Positions 35,336 to 43,689 of a stretch of DNA of 62,008 bases are shown piece after piece. The notes beneath the pieces were generated by a model. That model had not been told where the DNA came from. It did not search any database and saw nothing but the letters and a program-made list of their open reading frames with translations. A program made the position numbers and the translations under genes. This stretch comes from Microcoleus asticus IPMA8. GTDB taxonomy: Bacteria > Cyanobacteriota > Cyanobacteriia > Cyanobacteriales > Microcoleaceae. The stretch is from the NCBI RefSeq assembly GCF_013179805.1, contig NZ_SRRZ01000027.1, positions 1 through 62,008 of the forward strand, read 5' to 3'. Every line of letters begins with the position of its first letter. Positions within the stretch are counted from its first letter, which is position 1.

Positions 35336-38300
35336 ATGATTGATGTTGGTTCGTTAGTTCGATCGCCCAGAAACGATTTGGGAGTCGGAAAAGTTGTCGA
35401 GGTATCGCGTACTGATGCCGTAGTTGAATATTTTTGCTCAGTTAAAAACCGCATCCGCAAAACTGTGCCATTGGGTTTGCTGCAAGAAGCTAGACTTCAG
35501 CGCCAAACCCGCTGCTACCTCTGGAGTACCACTCAGGAAAGATGGATAATTGGGCGAGTTTATGACTGGGATGAAGATAAATTAGAGTACGAAATTGACC
35601 TCCCCGACAGCCAAAGTTTGCAAGCTGTCGAAACCGAACTTTACGTTCGCTGCAATATCCCGATCGCCGATCCGATCGACATTTTAGCAGTCAAAGGCCA
35701 AGAAACGCCGTATTTTCACGATCGCCGATTGGCATTCGTCCAATCTGCGATCGAACAGCGGGCCGTCAGCCGCGGCATGACTGGTTTAATTTCTGCTAAC
35801 ATAGACCTCTATCCGCACCAAGTTGAAGTCGTCCGGCGCGTCCTAGAAGACCCAATCGTGCGCTATTTATTGGCAGACGAACCAGGACTGGGAAAAACAG
35901 TAGAAGCCGGGACAATTCTCCGGCAATTTCTGCTAGATGAACCCAACGGACGCGCTGTGGTTCTGGTTCCGAAATACTTGCTCGAACAGTGGCGGCAGGA
36001 GTTGGAAAATAAATTCTATTTGTCTCATTTTGCTGACCGAGTGCAGCTTGTTGCTGTTAGCGAAATCAATCAAATTAGCCGCAATGCTAACCTAGATTTT
36101 CTGATTGTTGATGAAGCGCATGATGTGGCGGCAATGGCACATTCGAGCGATCGCGCTCAGCAGCAGTCCTTTGAACTTTGTCAAAAACTCGCTCACAAAA
36201 GCAAAAATTTATTGTTATTATCTGCAACGCCAGTTCTCGGCCGCGAGCAAGATTTTCTAACGATGCTGCACTTGCTAGACCCGACAACTTACCGTCTTGA
36301 CGATCTGGAAAATTTCAAAGAACAGGTGCAAAATCGTCAGGAAATCGGTCGCGCTTTGCTAGATTTCCGAGAAAATGCCAAGCCTGCTGTTTTGCAAACA
36401 AAACTCGCTCAACTCCGCACTCTTTTTGCAAAAGATGATTATTTAATCGGATTAGCTACTGAGTTAGAAAGTTGTTTGAAAACTGAAGCAACCGCAGAAC
36501 AGGCTCGCCTTGTCCGAACTATTCGCACTCATGTTAGCGATACCTACCGCCTGCATCGCCGCATCCTTCGCAACCGCCGGGATGCGGTTGAAGATGTGAT
36601 TTTCGATCGAGATGCTGTCCCCAAAACGGAGTACGATCTGAATGATGAACAGTGGTCGGAAATTCAAACCGTACTCGATAAATGGCGCACGGTCGCTCCC
36701 AAGTCGAGCGAATATCAGAGAATTTTTCTGGTGTTTTTCCGCGCTTCTGGTACTTGGCTGAATGTTTTAGAACGGGTTGTCAAAGCTCGCTTGCAGAAAA
36801 AATCGACTCCAGAACTCGATCGCGAATTTGGACAAAATGACACGGCAATTTTGACCAAAACTGCGCTGTTTCCCGAAGAAAGGGAAATGCTGGAAACCTT
36901 GCTCAACACGCTGGAAAAGCCCCAGGAAGGGCTCGATCGACTGAGTTTGTTACGAATCGCGATTCTCCGATTTCTCGCAGTTGCTTTGAAGGTTCCGCGC
37001 GAGTATCACAGCAATCCTCGCGATTTGCTGTCGAGAATTCAACAGCAAATTAAACGGCCGATTCCCGGCGAGCGTTTCCCGAAAATTGTGATTTTTACCA
37101 GTTTTACGGCAACTTGCAAAGAGATTGCGGAAAATTTAGCGAAAATCTTTGGTAAAAATGCGATCGCCAGCCATGACACGAGCAAATCGGCTGATGATGT
37201 TGAGGCTAGTCTCAAGCGGTTTAAGACTGAGCCGCATTGTTTTATCTTAGTGTGCGATCGATCGGCGGAAATAGGGGTAAACCTGCAATTGACAGATTGG
37301 TTAATTCACTTCGATTTGCCGTGGTTTCCCAACCAGTTAGAACAAAGACTCGGCAGAGTCGATCGCATTGGTAGCAAAATGGGAGTGCAATTTTGTTTGT
37401 TTGCAGGCCCGGATTTGCCAGAGAGTCCCCACGAAGCTTGGTTTCAAGTTTTAAAAGATGGGTTTGATATCTTCAACAAATCTATTGCCAGCCTTCAGTT
37501 TTATGCTGAGGAAAAAATTCTCAAACTTGAAGAAAAGTTGTTTGCTGAGGGAGGCAAGGGCTTATCCAGCGAAATTGAAGCGATTAAAACTGAAATTGAG
37601 CAAGAGAAAATCAAAATTGACGAACAGTACGTTCTCGATGAAATTGATACTCTTGATGACAGTGCATCTCAGTATTTTGAATCTCTCGACAACTGCGATG
37701 CTAAGCATAAAGAAATGCAGCGGGCGACTGAAGGTTGGTTGTGTCAAGCTCTCCACTTCAAACAAATCGAACATCCGAGTATATCGGGGCTGCTGCGCTA
37801 TCAACCTACTCAAAAAACGTTGATTCCCTCAAACGATTTGACAACCAGATTGATTCCTTATTGCCAGCAATATGGTAGTTACAACCGCCGCATTGCTCAT
37901 CAGAATGCGGATGTCGCTCTTTACCGCATTGGTGAGGGATTGATCGATGCACTTGGCTCTTATATTCGCTGGGACGATCGGGGTCAAGCTTTTGCCATGT
38001 GGCGCCATGATGAAAGTTGGGATGCGGAGCCCGGGAAGGAGTGGTTCGGCTTCCAGTTTAATTATTCAATCCAGACTGATGTGCAGCCGGCCGAGCAAGT
38101 TTTGCAAGCACAAAATATCGAAAATTACAACTTGAAAGCTTTGCAGCGCCGCGCTGATGCTCTGTTTCTCCCAACTTTTGAAACTGTGTTTGTAGATGCT
38201 CGCAGCGAACAAATGTCTCTGGTGGAGGATGCGGAACTTCTGGCGATTTTGCAGCGGGCTTATAAGGGGAAAGGCGGGCCGAACCGGGATTATAATTTGT

Positions 38301-38671
38301 CGAAAAATCGCACGTCGCTTATTGACAGTTTTGTCGATCCCCTAGAATGGGATGATTTTTGTCAAAAGGGACGGTTGGTATCGGAGGAATTGCTGCGCGG
38401 GCGATCGGCTTTTGTGGAAATGTGCGAGAAATCTGCTGTCAGTGCTGCAATCCAACTCGAAAACCGGGTAAATCAATTGCAATTGCGCTTGAATCGACTT
38501 TCTAAATCCGAACAAGCTTTAGAATCGGTTTTGGCTGATGAAATCAGTACGGAAAGTTTGTTGAGTCAAGCGGTTTTAGCTGGTATTCGCCGCCCGCACA
38601 TGACTCTTGAGTCTGTGGGATTTATTGTGATTTCTGGGCGTGCTCCTGTAAAGTCGGAGGATGAAGGATAA
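35336..38671 (+). CDS. SNF2-like helicase, resembles DpdE
   Basis: From the ATG at 35336, 1111 residues. An N-terminal SH3/Tudor-like segment (DVGSLVRSPRNDLGVGKVVEV) precedes a SNF2/RapA-type motor: Walker A DEPGLGKTVEAG (about residue 180), DEAH box VDEAHDVA (about 258), motif III LLLSATPVLG, motif V DRSAEIGVNLQ, and motif VI QRLGRVDRIG (about 670). A charged coiled coil follows (about 725-780), then a long C-terminal region without a recognised domain. The architecture matches my recollection of DpdE, one of the helicase-like proteins encoded with the 7-deazaguanine DNA modification (dpd) genes. No dpdA, dpdB, dpdC or queuosine-type gene is in the window, so here it would be an orphan. A RapA-like role is the alternative. 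Confidence 0.75.
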   Translation: MIDVGSLVRSPRNDLGVGKVVEVSRTDAVVEYFCSVKNRIRKTVPLGLLQEARLQRQTRCYLWSTTQERWIIGRVYDWDEDKLEYEIDLPDSQSLQAVETELYVRCNIPIADPIDILAVKGQETPYFHDRRLAFVQSAIEQRAVSRGMTGLISANIDLYPHQVEVVRRVLEDPIVRYLLADEPGLGKTVEAGTILRQFLLDEPNGRAVVLVPKYLLEQWRQELENKFYLSHFADRVQLVAVSEINQISRNANLDFLIVDEAHDVAAMAHSSDRAQQQSFELCQKLAHKSKNLLLLSATPVLGREQDFLTMLHLLDPTTYRLDDLENFKEQVQNRQEIGRALLDFRENAKPAVLQTKLAQLRTLFAKDDYLIGLATELESCLKTEATAEQARLVRTIRTHVSDTYRLHRRILRNRRDAVEDVIFDRDAVPKTEYDLNDEQWSEIQTVLDKWRTVAPKSSEYQRIFLVFFRASGTWLNVLERVVKARLQKKSTPELDREFGQNDTAILTKTALFPEEREMLETLLNTLEKPQEGLDRLSLLRIAILRFLAVALKVPREYHSNPRDLLSRIQQQIKRPIPGERFPKIVIFTSFTATCKEIAENLAKIFGKNAIASHDTSKSADDVEASLKRFKTEPHCFILVCDRSAEIGVNLQLTDWLIHFDLPWFPNQLEQRLGRVDRIGSKMGVQFCLFAGPDLPESPHEAWFQVLKDGFDIFNKSIASLQFYAEEKILKLEEKLFAEGGKGLSSEIEAIKTEIEQEKIKIDEQYVLDEIDTLDDSASQYFESLDNCDAKHKEMQRATEGWLCQALHFKQIEHPSISGLLRYQPTQKTLIPSNDLTTRLIPYCQQYGSYNRRIAHQNADVALYRIGEGLIDALGSYIRWDDRGQAFAMWRHDESWDAEPGKEWFGFQFNYSIQTDVQPAEQVLQAQNIENYNLKALQRRADALFLPTFETVFVDARSEQMSLVEDAELLAILQRAYKGKGGPNRDYNLSKNRTSLIDSFVDPLEWDDFCQKGRLVSEELLRGRSAFVEMCEKSAVSAAIQLENRVNQLQLRLNRLSKSEQALESVLADEISTESLLSQAVLAGIRRPHMTLESVGFIVISGRAPVKSEDEG

Positions 38672-38804
38672 TTTGTTTGGGAGGGCGATCGCTCTTTTTG
38701 ACCCGATTCGGAAGCACAGGCGAGACGCCCGTGCCACGATGGACGGATATGGATAAAAGGGCGATCGCTTTTTATTTAATCAAACTTTAAGAGTGAAAAC
38801 AGCT

Positions 38805-39077
38805 TTAGGGTGGAAAGTATCGATAAATATCTTTCCGGTGAAGAACTCTTGCAAAAGTAACTGTTTCGCCATCAAAATAAAAACCTATTCGATAGTCGCC
38901 AACCCGAAACCGATACGCATTATCATCGCCTTTCAATTTTTTTAAGTTAACTATTGTCTGTAAATCATTAACATTGGGAATTTCCCCAAAAGCAAACTCC
39001 TTGATTTGCTAAAAAACAGGCATACTTTTAAGAGCTTTTAAATCCTTCACAAAACTGGGCAGATATTCTACTTTCAT
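38805..39077 (-). pseudogene. RelE/ParE-type toxin with one in-frame TAG
   Basis: Reading from ATG 39077 to TAA 38805 gives 90 residues of a RelE-type mRNA interferase, interrupted only by TAG at codon 23 (SMPVF-stop-QIKEFAFGEIP). The rest is well preserved: LKKLKGDDNAYRFRVGDYRIGF and ARVLHRKDIYRYFPP are classic RelE-family C-terminal motifs. The start codon overlaps the antitoxin stop as ATGA, the usual translational coupling. One base change would restore it. A recent nonsense mutation or a sequencing error would each explain it. It is too broken to appear as a single long open frame. Confidence 0.85.
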
Positions 39078-39277
39078 TCTGTTTCCAGTTCTGCAAGTGC
39101 TTGCCGTAAATTTAACGGCTTTTCATTTTTAACTTCGCGCATAGCCAACAGAAGTCCTCTATCTTCGATAGCTTCTAGGAAATACTGATAGTCGGTATAA
39201 TCTAGAATGACTTGACTAATGTTGCCTTCGGCATCTAATATTAACTTTTTGGCAAGTGGATAATCTTCTATCTTCAT
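39074..39277 (-). CDS. antitoxin of a RelE-type toxin-antitoxin module
   Basis: 67 residues (MKIEDYPLAKKLILDAEGNI...LRQALAELETE). A short N-terminal part is followed by the acidic helical tail typical of antitoxins that wrap a RelE-family toxin. It overlaps the toxin start by four bases. With the toxin interrupted, the antitoxin may persist as an autorepressor or as an anti-addiction factor, or simply be decaying. No named antitoxin family is certain. Confidence 0.75.
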   Translation of the reverse strand: MKIEDYPLAKKLILDAEGNISQVILDYTDYQYFLEAIEDRGLLLAMREVKNEKPLNLRQALAELETE

Positions 39278-39397
39278 ATACTTTTATGTTGAGATGAGTT
39301 GGGAGGGAATGATGGTTCTATTTTAACAGCGATTTTTTTTACAAGGTTTGATGATGGTCGAGTCCCTTCGAGATAGCTTCGCTTCACGCTTTTTTTG

Positions 39398-39438
39398 AAC
39401 CGCAGATGCAGGCGGATAAACGGGGATGGACGCAGATG
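39398..39438. repeat. dispersed CCGCAGAT...GGACGCAGATGG repeat, copy
   Basis: Third clear copy of the family described at 13028 and 29819, in the spacer between the antitoxin gene and the pentapeptide gene. Confidence 0.65.
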
Positions 39439-39464
39439 GATGAAAAGGATCTCGCACTTAGGGA

Positions 39465-40676
39465 CTAAACTTCCTCAAAAATTGCGCCTCGCTGCTGTAA
39501 ATTCACCTGCATCTCCTCATCCATGCCTGAATTGTTCCCAAATCTGGCTGCCTCGACATTCGCACCGCTGAAATTAGTATTTGTTAAGTTCACTTCCAGC
39601 AGATTTGCGCCGCTCAAATTGGCACCGCTGAGGTTAGCTAAAGCCAAACTTGCTTTGTGCAAATCTGCGCCGCTTAAATCAGCATTTCCTAAGAAAGCGC
39701 CACTCAAATCTGCACCGCCGAATTTGGCATTTTGCAGGTTGGCGTCGCTGAAATCGGCATCGCTTAAGTTTGCACCCCGGAAATTTGCCCGATCGAGATT
39801 TGCGCTGCTAAAATCCACTGCACTTAAAGTCGTTCCGCGCAAGCTGCTACCCGCGAAATCCAGTGCTGGATTGAGATTGGCAATTTTTGCCAACTCCACA
39901 AAGTTGTCTGTTTCAGCGGAGATAACGCGATCGACCATTTCCTGCAATTCCGATTCAGCTTCCGGGACAATTTCCACTTCGCGCGGTTCAACCGGAGGCA
40001 AATTGTAGGAAAATAGCGCCCAACTGAGAGCTGGTTGGAGTTTATTTGCTTGCAAATATACAGTCAGGATTCTTTCTAAAACTGAATGTTGGTTGGGCGT
40101 GATATCGTGCGGCCATAAACCCTCCGCATCTGTGAGATAAATATCTTCTTTAGCCACTTCAAAAGCCGCTGCCATCCGAAATTCTTTAGCAGCTACTTCT
40201 CCTAGCTTAGCACTTTTTAGCAAACCTTTTAATACTGATTTCCCCTGTTCTACTGCAAAAATCCAAGCTGGCGTTGTATCATTGCTTATTGTGGAAACTT
40301 GACAAAATATGCTCTCTGTTTCCTTGCTTTTTTGCGGATTTTCGCCGCCCTGAACTCCCTGCTGATTTTCGCTCACTAAAATTTCTGCACTATTTTTAAT
40401 CGGCAGGGTTTCTTCTATTGGCAAAAGCTTGAAAGAACCGACTAACTGACGCGATGCTACGGGAATTTCGCAATTTTCTAGATAAAGATTGAGTGTCCCG
40501 CCTTGCAGACCAAATTTGACGCGACCACCTAGCAGGGGTTCCCAATGCTCGTTAAAATTCAGGCTCAAGTGAATGTCGAACTGCTGGGTTTGGGCTGCAA
40601 CCGATGGAACTGGAATTGCTTCTAATTGCATCCACAAGCAATCTGGGTATTTGTTGTGAGACTCTAGCGATCGCAT
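39465..40676 (-). CDS. pentapeptide-repeat protein with DUF1822-like N-terminal region
   Basis: 403 residues. Residues 1-235 are a soluble region common in cyanobacteria (GGRVKFGLQGGTLNLYLENCEI, PAWIFAVEQGKSVLKGLL, IYLTDAEGLWPHDITPNQ), of unknown function. A hinge (NFVELAKIANLNPALDFAGS) leads into about 20 pentapeptide repeats A(D/N)LxX (about 270-385; SGANLSGANLLEVNLTNTNF) forming a right-handed beta-helix. The end is EMQVNLQQRGAIFEEV. The hinge and end match those of the second pentapeptide protein at 42278. Pentapeptide helices often serve as scaffolds or DNA mimics; the role here is unknown. Confidence 0.85.
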   Translation of the reverse strand: MRSLESHNKYPDCLWMQLEAIPVPSVAAQTQQFDIHLSLNFNEHWEPLLGGRVKFGLQGGTLNLYLENCEIPVASRQLVGSFKLLPIEETLPIKNSAEILVSENQQGVQGGENPQKSKETESIFCQVSTISNDTTPAWIFAVEQGKSVLKGLLKSAKLGEVAAKEFRMAAAFEVAKEDIYLTDAEGLWPHDITPNQHSVLERILTVYLQANKLQPALSWALFSYNLPPVEPREVEIVPEAESELQEMVDRVISAETDNFVELAKIANLNPALDFAGSSLRGTTLSAVDFSSANLDRANFRGANLSDADFSDANLQNAKFGGADLSGAFLGNADLSGADLHKASLALANLSGANLSGANLLEVNLTNTNFSGANVEAARFGNNSGMDEEMQVNLQQRGAIFEEV

Positions 40677-40798
40677 ATCGGTAGATGTGCTGGCTTTGCC
40701 AGACTGTGATGGAGATTTTGAGGACTGCCTAATTTTTAATTTATCACACTACAGCATTTTTTTATCCATTGAAACTGGAAATTTTGTTTATCTGCCCT

Positions 40799-41437
40799 TC
40801 ATGGGTTTTGCTGAATTTGGCTTTTTACCCAATTCCGAAATGCTTTGACTAATTCCAAATAGTCCATTGTTTCTGCTTGTTCCAAAAATCTGACAATCTC
40901 TAATATCGGTAAGCTGGGAAATGCTAAACTGATCTCGCCCTCAACGTATTCTCCATTTTCAAATCTGTTGATTCTAAGTCGCGATCCATTATAAATCCAA
41001 ACTTCCGGCACTCCCAGATCCGCATACACGTGCAAGCTATTTTCCGAACGGCTGGTAATATCAATTTCCAACACTAAATCCGGCGGCGGATCTTGAGTCA
41101 GGTCGATTCTTTTTTTGCCTTTAACTGCACTAATATTCTGGATGTAAAAACATTTATCTGGTTCGACACCGCTAAGTTCAGGACGCTTGAAAGTTGTGGA
41201 ACCAAGAGGTTCAATTCTCACATCTAATTCTTCCGCTAAGGTTTCAACAAATCGACCGAATACTTCTTTGAAACGTTCGTGTTCTGGGGAGGGTACCATA
41301 ATTTCAAGATTGCCGCGATTATATGTCAGTCGAATTTGCCTATCGCCGATTTCGGCAAGCAAAGTTTCGTAGGTTTGCCAACTGATACCCGATAGCTGGA
41401 CAATTTGTTCCGGGGGGGCGAGAGTTTGAGCGGTCAT
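40799..41437 (-). CDS. Uma2-family restriction-endonuclease-like protein
   Basis: 212 residues of the Uma2 (DUF820) group, with a PD-(D/E)XK nuclease fold that is hugely expanded in cyanobacteria. Core residues are visible: VEPDKCFYI, PPDLVLEIDIT and the HVYADLGVPEVWIYNG helix/strand. The usual Lys after the E-(x)n motif is replaced here (SRSENSLHVY), a variant common in one Uma2 subgroup. The biological role of the family is not established; restriction and mobile-element functions have been proposed. Confidence 0.88.
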   Translation of the reverse strand: MTAQTLAPPEQIVQLSGISWQTYETLLAEIGDRQIRLTYNRGNLEIMVPSPEHERFKEVFGRFVETLAEELDVRIEPLGSTTFKRPELSGVEPDKCFYIQNISAVKGKKRIDLTQDPPPDLVLEIDITSRSENSLHVYADLGVPEVWIYNGSRLRINRFENGEYVEGEISLAFPSLPILEIVRFLEQAETMDYLELVKAFRNWVKSQIQQNP

Positions 41438-41439
41438 CT

Positions 41440-41472
41440 GATTTTAGATTTTAGATTTTAGATTTTAGATTT
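41440..41472. repeat. heptanucleotide tandem repeat (GATTTTA)n
   Basis: Almost five GATTTTA units directly upstream of the Uma2 gene start. It is the reverse complement of the array at 4436-4476. Confidence 0.9.
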
Positions 41473-41650
41473 CTCCCCGGATAAATCCGGGGCCACAAAC
41501 CAAATTGTTTTGGATGATAGTGCTAGTTTTATGCTTCGTGCGTAGGCGCAAGCCGGGGCGTAGCCATCGCACTTTTACATTATATCATCGAGAAAAGCTC
41601 GATCGCTATCTAATTACTGAGTGAAAATATGTGCGATCGAGTCAGATTTT

Positions 41651-42238
41651 TTACTCACCAATCTGTGCCGGAAATACCTCCGACAAATCCAGAGATAACT
41701 CGGGAAAACCCGGAATTACTACCGTCTGATTTGGCAACACAACTCGTTGCAATTGATAACTAAAACTACCGTTTTGTTTCTGATAAGGTTCGCTGTACAT
41801 TTCCAGTTGATAATCAACCAAATTAAATATCCAGTAATTAGAAATACCAGTCTCAGCATAGAGAGACAACTTGGTTGTGCGATCGTACTTCAACGTATAA
41901 TCCGAAACCTCAATTACCAACAAAATATCAGCAGGCTCAGGGTGAGAAGATAAATAACGATTGGCTCGATTGCGGGCAATAACAACATCAGGCTCTGGTT
42001 CGCTATCATCAGACAAAATAATTGGCTCTTGTGCGCGCACGCGAGCGCGTCTTGCCAGTAAAATGATTAACTCCTCAACTAAAAGACTGTTACAAACAGA
42101 GTGCAGCTTACCTGTAGTAGCCTTGAGGATAAGTGATCCGCGAATCAATTCAACTCGCTCATCGGGGGCGAAAAATCCCAGTTCTCCCAAACGGTGATAT
42201 TCGGCGATCGAGAACCGTTTTGCAGTTACGGCAGTCAT
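41651..42238 (-). CDS. Uma2-family restriction-endonuclease-like protein
   Basis: 195 residues, of the Uma2 subgroup with the complete motif set: RVELIRGSLI, PEPDVVIARN, ILLVIEVSDYTLKYDRTTK (catalytic Asp, Glu and Lys) and LYAETGISNYWIFNLVD. It is clearly from a different subgroup than the neighbour at 40799, so the pair is not a simple tandem duplication. It lies 40 bases downstream of the TPR-pentapeptide gene on the same strand and may be co-transcribed with it. Confidence 0.9.
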   Translation of the reverse strand: MTAVTAKRFSIAEYHRLGELGFFAPDERVELIRGSLILKATTGKLHSVCNSLLVEELIILLARRARVRAQEPIILSDDSEPEPDVVIARNRANRYLSSHPEPADILLVIEVSDYTLKYDRTTKLSLYAETGISNYWIFNLVDYQLEMYSEPYQKQNGSFSYQLQRVVLPNQTVVIPGFPELSLDLSEVFPAQIGE

Positions 42239-42277
42239 AGCTTTTCTTACCCTCTACAATTACCAACATTTCCAATG

Positions 42278-43444
42278 CTACTCAAAAATCCCACCCCGTG
42301 CGGTCAATTCAACCTTCACGGCTTCCGAAATTCCCAGACAACCAGAAAAGTTCGCATTTTTAACCACCACATTTTTTAAATCAGCGCGGCTCAAATCAGC
42401 CCCCTTTAAAATCGCCCCGCTCAAATCTACACCGCTCAAATCAGCATTTTTTAAATTAGCTTCAGTCAAATTTGCATCTACCAAAATAGCATTCGGTAAA
42501 TAACCACTGCTCAAATTTGCGCCAGTTAAATTAGCACGGCTCAAATTTGCCCGGGGCAGCTTGGTTCGCAAATCAGCACCGCTTAAATTAGCGCTGCTGA
42601 GTTCAGCATCCCGCAAATTAGCATTGCACAAATTAGCATCAATTAAAATAGCAGCGCTCAGCAAAGCACCGCTGAGATCCGCCAAGGTCAAATCTGCGCC
42701 CTGGAAATTTGTTTCGCGCAAATCTGCACCGTTAAAATCAGCGTAGTGCAAGTCAAAACCGCTTAAATTAGCCCCGGCAAAATCCTCAACCAGATTCAAA
42801 CCAACTGTTTCTGCAAGGTGTACAAAATTCTTATTTTTATCAGTAAAAAACAGTTCCCGGACGATCGCCAATTGCTGCTGCCGGTACTGGTTAGCCTTCT
42901 CGTAATCTGCTAAATACTTGTAACCGAGCTTCAAATTCTTGAGAGCATTGCGCTCACTGCGATCGTCCTTGCTGGCGCGCGCGATCGACAACTGCTGGTG
43001 ATAACATTCGATCGCACCAGGCAAATCTCCATTAGCATCGCAAGCTAGCGCCAAATTGCCCAAAGTTTCCAGCTCAGAGCGCCCGTCGCCACTTTCCCGC
43101 GCGATCGCCAAACGCTGTTGCTGGTAATCAATAGCACTAGAAAAATCCTCCAGAGCACAGCAAGCATTGCCCAGATTTCCCAAAGCATTCGCCTCACCCC
43201 GGCGATCGCCAATTTCCCGCGCTAACACCAAATGCTGCTCGTAGCAGTCGATCGCCTGAGCATAATTTCCCAGCGCTTCGTAAGCTACGCCCATATTTCC
43301 CAGCGCCGCACCCGATCGCCGCTTATCGTCCATTGAGCGATACAGCCCCAGCGCTTCCTGCCAAGAATCCAGCGCCGCCTCAAATTGGCGTGCCTGATAT
43401 TGCGAAATCCCTTGCTTGATTAGCTCGCTAGCTTGTTCGCTCAT
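42278..43444 (-). CDS. TPR and pentapeptide-repeat protein
   Basis: 388 residues. Five TPR units of the LGN/GPSM type fill residues 1-190 (GAALGNMGVAYEALGNYAQAIDCYEQ, with repeated GDRRGEANALGNLG-type blocks); these bind partner proteins. The hinge NFVHLAETVGLNLVEDFAGA leads to about 25 pentapeptide repeats (SGANLSGFDL through ADLSRADLKNV). The tail is ISEAVKVELTARGGIFE. The hinge and tail match the protein at 39465. It probably acts as an interaction scaffold. Confidence 0.88.
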   Translation of the reverse strand: MSEQASELIKQGISQYQARQFEAALDSWQEALGLYRSMDDKRRSGAALGNMGVAYEALGNYAQAIDCYEQHLVLAREIGDRRGEANALGNLGNACCALEDFSSAIDYQQQRLAIARESGDGRSELETLGNLALACDANGDLPGAIECYHQQLSIARASKDDRSERNALKNLKLGYKYLADYEKANQYRQQQLAIVRELFFTDKNKNFVHLAETVGLNLVEDFAGANLSGFDLHYADFNGADLRETNFQGADLTLADLSGALLSAAILIDANLCNANLRDAELSSANLSGADLRTKLPRANLSRANLTGANLSSGYLPNAILVDANLTEANLKNADLSGVDLSGAILKGADLSRADLKNVVVKNANFSGCLGISEAVKVELTARGGIFE

Positions 43445-43570
43445 ACTGTCACAATTAGTTAATAACTAAAGTTGATATTAATCGACTCAAAGCGGTAATT
43501 GTTAATCGGTAATCGCTCGCTCGGTGGCCTCCTCTCCCGCCTCCCCTGACAGATGTAGGTTTTTTACTGC

Positions 43571-43609
43571 TAGGAGGAGTTAAGAGTTATCGGTAGAAAA
43601 CTCCTCCTA
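43571..43609. repeat. 11-bp perfect inverted repeat
   Basis: TAGGAGGAGTT (43571-43581) and AACTCCTCCTA (43599-43609) flank a 17-base loop, between the kinase 3' end and the TPR-pentapeptide start. There is no T-run. It may be a transcript-end hairpin or a repeat. The arms contain a Shine-Dalgarno-like AGGAGG but no start codon is close. Confidence 0.5.
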
Positions 43610-43689
43610 TTGAGTGTGAGCGCAGTAAACACTTTCCCTAGAAGGACGTAACCCATAGCAGAGAAGGTCGGCTGACTGGCGTTTCAGTC

